Of a DNA stretch of 64,000 nt, positions 59,718 to 64,000 are shown piece after piece. The notes under the pieces are model-generated. The model made no database searches. It was not told the DNA's origin and was given only the letters and a program-made list of their open reading frames with translations. Location: positions 4,030,001 to 4,094,000 of the forward strand of contig NC_014217.1 of NCBI RefSeq assembly GCF_000092925.1, read 5' to 3'. This DNA comes from Ancylobacter novellus DSM 506 (GTDB lineage Bacteria > Pseudomonadota > Alphaproteobacteria > Rhizobiales > Xanthobacteraceae). The position numbers and the translations under genes were made by a program. Each line of letters opens with the position of its first letter. Positions within the stretch are counted from its first letter, which is position 1.

Positions 59718-59731
59718 GGACGCAAGACGGC

Positions 59732-60142
59732 ATGACGCAGGACAGCACCACCGACGACCGCCTTGCCCGCGGCCAGGCGAAGCTCGCCGAGATCACCGGC
59801 CGTTCCGGCGCCGAGGTGATGACGGCGCTCGGCGAGATCGCGCCCGACTTCGCCCGCTACATCTTCGAGTTCGGCTATGGCGACATCTATTCCCGCCCGG
59901 GGCTCGACCTGCGCACCCGCATGCTCTCCACCGTCGCCGGCCTCGTGGCGCTCGGCCATGCGGCGCGCGAGCTGGAGGTGCATATCGGCTCGGCGCTGAA
60001 TGTCGGGGCGACGAAGGAGGAGGTGGTGGAGGTCATCATGCAGATGGCGCTCTATGCCGGCTTCCCGGCGGCGCTCGACGCGCTGTTCATCGCCCGCAAG
60101 GTGTTCGCCGAGCGCGGCCTGACCTCCGCCCCGCAGCCCTGA
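59732..60142 (+). CDS. Carboxymuconolactone decarboxylase family protein
   Basis: The 136-residue all-helical protein has the family core LRTRMLSTVAGLVALGHAAR, ELEVHIGSALNVGATKEEVV and EVIMQMALYAGFPAALDALF. It has no cysteine, so it is not an AhpD-type peroxidase; it resembles PcaC-like decarboxylases or related enzymes of unknown substrate. No protocatechuate genes are nearby. It begins 14 bp after cmk and ends just before cobF, in the same direction. Confidence 0.88.
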   Translation: MTQDSTTDDRLARGQAKLAEITGRSGAEVMTALGEIAPDFARYIFEFGYGDIYSRPGLDLRTRMLSTVAGLVALGHAARELEVHIGSALNVGATKEEVVEVIMQMALYAGFPAALDALFIARKVFAERGLTSAPQP

Positions 60143-60150
60143 GCCAGCCG

Positions 60151-60969
60151 ATGACCCGGCGCCTCCTCGTCATCGGCATCGGCGCCGGCGCGCCGGGCCA
60201 TCTCACGCTACAGGCGATCGAGGCGATCAACCGGGCGGAGGTGTTCTTCCTACTCGACAAAAGCGAGGCGGCGGCCGAGCTGGTGGCCGCACGGGAAGCG
60301 ATCCTCAAGGCCCATCGCCGCGCGCCCTGGCGGGTGGCGCGGCTCGCCAGCCCGAAACGCCGGGCCGAGGCGCATATCCACGGCGGCGCCCGCACGCCCG
60401 CGCGGGAGACGACCTACCGTGCCGACGTGGCGGACTGGCATTCGGCCCGCGCGGCCCTGCTCGCCCCGCTGATCGAGGCGGAGTTGCCCGAGGACGGGGT
60501 CGGCGCCCTGCTCGTCTGGGGCGACCCGGCGCTCTACGATTCCACCCTGCGCGTGCTGGAGGCGGTGCGCGCCACGCTCCCCCTCGCCATCGAGGTCGTC
60601 CCCGGCATCTCCGCCGTGCAGGCGCTCACCACCGCCCACGGGCTGGTGCTGAACGAGGTCGGCGCGAAGGTCGTCCTCACCACCGGCCGCCGGGTGCTGG
60701 AGGATTTTTCCCGTGAGGGCACCACGGTCGTCATGCTCGACGACGGCACCGGGCTCGCCGCGCTGATCGCCCGCGAGGCCGAGGTGCCCCCCGCCGGCGC
60801 CGCGCCGCTTCACATCTGGTGGGGCGCGTATCTGGGCATGGAGGGCGAGCTTCTGATGTCCGGCCCGCTGGCGCAGGTCGGCCCGCAGATCCTGCGCCAG
60901 CGCGCCGAGGCGCGGGAGAAGCGCGGGTGGATCATGGATGTGTGGTTGGTGAGGGAGCCAAAGTTCTAA
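60151..60969 (+). CDS. cobF: Precorrin-6A synthase (deacetylating), CobF
   Basis: SAM-dependent methyltransferase that methylates C1 and releases the acetyl side chain in aerobic cobalamin synthesis. The 272-residue product shows LLVIGIGAGAPGHLTLQAIE at the N-terminus, GALLVWGDPALYDSTLRVLE near 115, and VVPGISAVQALTTAHGLVLN near 150. It ends KRGWIMDVWLVREPKF, which fits CobF. It is separated from any other cob gene in this window. The ATG at 60151 lies eight bases after the preceding stop. Confidence 0.9.
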   Translation: MTRRLLVIGIGAGAPGHLTLQAIEAINRAEVFFLLDKSEAAAELVAAREAILKAHRRAPWRVARLASPKRRAEAHIHGGARTPARETTYRADVADWHSARAALLAPLIEAELPEDGVGALLVWGDPALYDSTLRVLEAVRATLPLAIEVVPGISAVQALTTAHGLVLNEVGAKVVLTTGRRVLEDFSREGTTVVMLDDGTGLAALIAREAEVPPAGAAPLHIWWGAYLGMEGELLMSGPLAQVGPQILRQRAEAREKRGWIMDVWLVREPKF

Positions 60970-61091
60970 CCATTAAAGGCCTCGTCGAATGAGTACAGCA
61001 CCCTCTTAGCCAATCTATGAGTTGCCAGAGCTTCCTCATCGCGGCGATCCTGCTCTCGACCGCCGCGCTGGTGCGGGCGGCGCGCAGCTAG

Positions 61092-61262
61092 GGCCTGTCG
61101 GAAGATAGACCTTCGGTTGCCGGCGTCCGAAGGCGATTGGGTGGGATCAACAATCCCTCATCCCCGGGCTTGACCCGGGACCCAGACCTTCCGCCGGTGC
61201 ACGGTCTGGTCCCTGGGTGGCCGGGTCAAGCCCGGCCATGAGGGCGCACTATCGGACAGGCC
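61092..61262. repeat. Short inverted repeats enclosing a family B element
   Basis: GGCCTGTCGGAAGATAG at 61092-61108 is an imperfect inverse of CTATCGGACAGGCC at 61249-61262. Between them lies family B copy 4 plus about 45 bp of other sequence. This looks like a small mobile or composite element, though no target duplication was identified. Confidence 0.5.
61155..61244. repeat. Intergenic palindromic repeat, family B copy 4
   Basis: Arms CCCTCATCCCCGGGCTTGAC and GGCCGGGTCAAGCCCGGCCA followed by TGAGGG. The middle reads GACCCAGACC ... GGTCCCTGGGTGG. It is close to copy 1 at 25680. It lies between convergent cobF and the EAL gene. Confidence 0.87.
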
Positions 61263-61266
61263 GCCC

Positions 61267-62856
61267 CTACTCCGCCGCCAGCGTCTCCACATTGGCCGGC
61301 ACGCCGAAGGTCTTGCGGTTGCGGGTGCAGAAGGCGGCGAATTCCTCCGGCGGCAGAGCGCGCGAGAACAGCCAGCCCTGCGCGAAGCCGACGCCGCGCT
61401 GGCGCAGATAGGCGGCCTGCGCCTCGGTCTCCACCCCCTCCGCGACGATGCGCAGCTTGAGCTCGCGCGCCATGGCGATGATGTGCTCGGTGACGTGGCT
61501 GGTCGGCGCCTCCGTGCCCACCGCGTCGATGAAGGACTTGTCGATCTTGAGCGCGTCGACCGGCAGGCGCTGGAGATATTTGAGGCCGGAATAGCCGGTG
61601 CCGAAATCGTCGATCGCCGTCATGTGGCCGCGCCGGCGCAGCGCCGCCAGCGTGTGACGCGCGCCCTCTATGTCGACGAAGCCGCGCTCGGTCGCCTCCA
61701 GCCAGATCTGCTGCGGCTCGATGCCGGTGTCGGCGAGCGCCGCCTCCAGCACCGGCAGGATGCGCCCCGAGCTGATGTCGGCGGCGCCGAGATTGATCGC
61801 GATGTGCAGCCGCCGGTCGCGGCGCAGCAGGTCGCCGAGATCGTCGACGACCCTCTCGACCACATGGTCGGTGATCGGGCCGATGAAGCCGGTCTCCTCG
61901 GCCAGCGGGATGAACAGGTCCGGCCGCACCAGGCTGCCGTCCGGCCGCCGCCAGCGCACCAGTGCCTCGGCGCCGATGCAGCGGCCGGTGGCGAGCTCGA
62001 TGATCGGCTGGTAATGCGCGAGGAACTCGCGGTTGCGCACGGCGAGCGCCAGCTCGCCGCGCGGCGAGAGGCGCCGGCGCGACAGCCATATGGCGAGGCC
62101 GGCGAACAGCCCGGCGAGGAACAGCGCCAGCGGCAGCAGCAGGAGCTGGGCGTTGCGCATGTGCTCGCCGAGCGAGAGGCGCGGCTCGCGGGCGATCACC
62201 GTCCAGCCCCTGGCGGTGCGCGCGGCGCTCGCCAGGGGCGCCTCGCCCGGCGTCGCCCTCATCTCGGCCGCGACTATCGGCGTCCCCTCCGGCCCGGGGT
62301 CCTCGGTGACGAGGCGGATGTCGCCCGGCGCGCGGATCTCGATCACGGCGAGCTGCAGGCTGGGCGAGGGGAAGAAGCGCAGCTGGTCGACGACCACCTC
62401 GTAGCCGCCGAACCGCAGCACCATGGAAGGGCGCTGCTCGCTGTAGCGCGGCCTGTCGTTCACGGTGAGCGAGAGGCCGTCGGGCTGCAGGCGGCCGTCA
62501 TCCTCGCGGGGGATGCGCTGCTGGGTTATGCCCCAGATGTCGCATTCGAGGACGCCGCTGTTCACATAGCCGATGTTCCGCGTCGCCAGCGAGGCGATGG
62601 CGAACTGGCGCATAAGGGCGATGTGCGCGGGCGAGCAGTGCTCGAAATCGGTGGCCGCGATGGAGCGCAGCGTCGTGGCGGCGTCGGCGTAGATGCTCCC
62701 GGCGCGGGCGAGGGCGAGCTCGGCGGCGTGGCCGAGCTGCTCGCGCTGGGCGGCCAGCGCCATCTGCCAGGACATGTAGAGCGTCGCCGCGAGCGGCACG
62801 GTGGTGCCGATCAGCGCAAGAAGCACGGCGACGACGATCACGCGCCAGCGACGCAC
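61267..62856 (-). CDS. Membrane EAL-domain c-di-GMP phosphodiesterase with CSS-like sensor
   Basis: The 529-residue protein has a helix at about 5-25 (VIVVAVLLALIGTTVPLAAT) and a periplasmic domain with cysteines in DFEHCSPAHIALMR and GVLECDIWG. These resemble the redox-sensing CSS domain of PdeC-type enzymes. A second helix near 200-222 and a cytosolic EAL domain follow. The EAL domain holds GAEALVRWRRPD, AINLGAADIS, IDDFGTGYSGLKYL and KIDKSF, plus VAEGVETEAQ, so the metal and catalytic residues look intact. The GTG at 62856 is chosen for its AAGGAG ribosome binding site; a longer frame upstream lacks support. Confidence 0.85.
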   Translation of the reverse strand: MRRWRVIVVAVLLALIGTTVPLAATLYMSWQMALAAQREQLGHAAELALARAGSIYADAATTLRSIAATDFEHCSPAHIALMRQFAIASLATRNIGYVNSGVLECDIWGITQQRIPREDDGRLQPDGLSLTVNDRPRYSEQRPSMVLRFGGYEVVVDQLRFFPSPSLQLAVIEIRAPGDIRLVTEDPGPEGTPIVAAEMRATPGEAPLASAARTARGWTVIAREPRLSLGEHMRNAQLLLLPLALFLAGLFAGLAIWLSRRRLSPRGELALAVRNREFLAHYQPIIELATGRCIGAEALVRWRRPDGSLVRPDLFIPLAEETGFIGPITDHVVERVVDDLGDLLRRDRRLHIAINLGAADISSGRILPVLEAALADTGIEPQQIWLEATERGFVDIEGARHTLAALRRRGHMTAIDDFGTGYSGLKYLQRLPVDALKIDKSFIDAVGTEAPTSHVTEHIIAMARELKLRIVAEGVETEAQAAYLRQRGVGFAQGWLFSRALPPEEFAAFCTRNRKTFGVPANVETLAAE

Positions 62857-63508
62857 GGGCACTCCTTCGATGCGGCGCCCGGCGATCCACCCGACACGGG
62901 GCAGGGCCGACCGGCGGCGCGCGCCGCATGCACGTTCCTCTGCTTCTCGGCAAAGGTAGCACAGCTCCGGCATCTTCGCCCGGTCTCAACGGGTGGATGT
63001 CCGGATGATCCCGCCGATAGCCGGCGCGTGCCGATAACCCGCTCGTGCCGATAACCCGCTCGTGCCTTGCGTCTGCGGGGTGCTTGCGCTATGGCAACGC
63101 CCGTCCCGGCGCCCTATATGAGGGCGGATGACGGGTGGGCCGGCGATGCGGGATGCGCGTCGCCGCAAGCTTGGAGGCGAGCCCGCCCCTGCCGCGCTTC
63201 GGCGCCGGAGCCGCATCGGTCCTGTTCGCGAGCTTTCGCGGCACCTTCCATGCGGCGACCCAGTATCAGTTCCGCTCCCGTCGGATGGCGCCTCGGCGCC
63301 GGCGGCGCGAGCCTATCCAGCTTCTTCCGGCAGATCGCCCGACGGGCCGCACGGCCCGCGCCGCGCCTGCCGAAGGAAACGTTCCGGACGCCACGGCCAA
63401 TGCGCCGGGCTTCGCGAGAGGTTGCATCGGGAAGCGCCATGTCCCGATGCCCGCGGCGGTCGGAACGATGATCAACCCCGTGCCGGCGCTTTGGCGACAG
63501 GAGCATTA
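62857..63508. other. Long divergent intergenic region and rpsA leader
   Basis: This 652-bp region separates the EAL gene (leftward) from rpsA (rightward). It holds 2.4 copies of a 17-bp tandem repeat at 63027-63066. Apparent reading frames in both directions have no recognisable protein features. The right part should contain the rpsA promoter and perhaps an autoregulatory leader, but I could not recognise a conserved RNA structure. Confidence 0.5.
63027..63066. repeat. Tandem repeat of a 17-bp unit, about 2.4 copies
   Basis: CGTGCCGATAACCCGCT occurs exactly at 63027-63043 and 63044-63060, followed by CGTGCC. It lies between the EAL gene start and the rpsA leader. Confidence 0.9.
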
Positions 63509-64000
63509 ATGTCCGCAACCCAAACCCTGAGCGCCGCGCGCGACGATTTCGCCGCGATGCTCGAAGAGAGCTTCAACCATGCCGAGCCCGCCGAGGGCAC
63601 GGTGGTCAAGGGCATCGTCGTCGCGATCGAGAAGGATCTCGCGATCATCGACATCGGCCTGAAGACCGAAGGCCGCGTGGCGCTGCGCGAATTCGCCGGC
63701 CCCGGCCGTGACCAGACGATCAATGTCGGCGACGAGGTCGAGGTCTACCTTGAGCGCGTCGAGAACGCGCTCGGCGAAGCCGTCCTCTCGCGCGACAAGG
63801 CCCGCCGCGAAGAGAGCTGGGTCCGCCTCGAGAAGGCGTTCAACGCCCAGGAGAAGGTCACCGGCGTGATCTTCAACCAGGTCAAGGGCGGCTTCACCGT
63901 CGACCTCGACGGCGCCGTGGCCTTCCTGCCGCGTTCGCAGGTGGACATCCGTCCGATCCGCGACGTCGGCCCGCTGATGCACAACCCGCAGCCGTTCCAG
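63509..64000 (+). CDS. rpsA: 30S ribosomal protein S1, 5' part
   Basis: Largest small-subunit protein, which recruits mRNA to the ribosome. The first 164 codons are in the window and the frame is open to the right edge. The product begins MSATQTLSAARDDFAAMLEE, then SFNHAEPAEGTVVKGIVVAI, the first S1 domain (IIDIGLKTEGRVALREF). The second begins KVTGVIFNQVKGGFTVDLDG. An AGGAG ribosome binding site precedes the ATG at 63509. It belongs to the aroA-cmk-rpsA neighbourhood despite the inserted genes. Confidence 0.97.
   Translation, partial: MSATQTLSAARDDFAAMLEESFNHAEPAEGTVVKGIVVAIEKDLAIIDIGLKTEGRVALREFAGPGRDQTINVGDEVEVYLERVENALGEAVLSRDKARREESWVRLEKAFNAQEKVTGVIFNQVKGGFTVDLDGAVAFLPRSQVDIRPIRDVGPLMHNPQPFQ

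Noticed and set aside
61017..61091. A 24-residue hydrophobic frame (MSCQSFLIAAILLSTAALV...) after cobF
   Set aside because: Too short to support without a ribosome binding site or homologues; it could be a fragment of a membrane protein.
63135..63509. A 124-codon open frame just before rpsA
   Set aside because: Arginine/proline-rich composition, no homology pattern and no good ribosome binding site; more likely leader sequence.

Overview
The window is GC-rich chromosomal DNA of an alphaproteobacterium, most likely of the order Hyphomicrobiales (Rhizobiales) and perhaps the Xanthobacteraceae. The order-level inference rests on gene order: mnmE-mnmG, rho-hemJ-hemE, ppsR-maf-aroE-coaE-dnaQ-secB, hslV-GNAT-hslU, hisB-DUF2628-hisH-hisA-hisF-hisE-coaA, hrcA-grpE beside rph, and the TIGR02300-aroA-cmk-rpsA neighbourhood. 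The family-level guess is weaker. I see no plasmid, prophage, insertion sequence or CRISPR array.

The first 16 kb looks like the chromosomal origin region. Between hemE and ppsR (the hemE / COG1806 position of oriC in Caulobacter and rhizobia) lies about 300 bp with an AT-rich tract, several DnaA-box-like 9-mers, a CtrA-like motif and a GANTC site. Genes point away from it on both sides. Palindromic parS-like sites for ParB lie about 7.3 kb to the left (two, between mnmE and mnmG) and 7.7 kb to the right (one, between an XRE regulator and hslU), almost symmetrically around the proposed origin.

From 15 to 34 kb come housekeeping blocks: HslUV protease with an embedded acetyltransferase, an MFS transporter, a histidine operon with a DUF2628 membrane protein, coaA, alkB, hrcA-grpE, rph-rdgB-hemW, and a lipoprotein penicillin-binding-protein activator divergent from rsmI-yraN and gshB. 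From 34 to 38.6 kb are an Hsp20/DUF1150 pair, an OlsB-like acyltransferase and a ComM/YifB AAA+ protein.

From 38.8 to 44.8 kb is a complete fdsGBA-fdhD-fdsD operon for an NAD-dependent molybdenum formate dehydrogenase, with a LysR-type inverted repeat upstream. This points to formate or C1 oxidation. It is followed by a Kef-type antiporter, an oxidative pentose phosphate operon (gnd-zwf-HAD phosphatase), a large HD-GYP sensor, a chorismate-lyase-like secreted protein, a ThDP 2-oxo-acid decarboxylase, tRNA-Ala, an acidic TIGR02300 protein, aroA-cmk, a carboxymuconolactone-decarboxylase-family protein, a solitary cobF, an EAL phosphodiesterase and the start of rpsA.

Three families of palindromic intergenic repeats (nine copies) are scattered over 23.9-61.2 kb. 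Five of the nine copies, at three gaps, lie between convergent genes, and a sixth with a damaged arm shares one of those gaps. They may act as bidirectional terminators. No obviously new multi-gene system is visible; the most informative structure is the symmetrical origin/parS arrangement.
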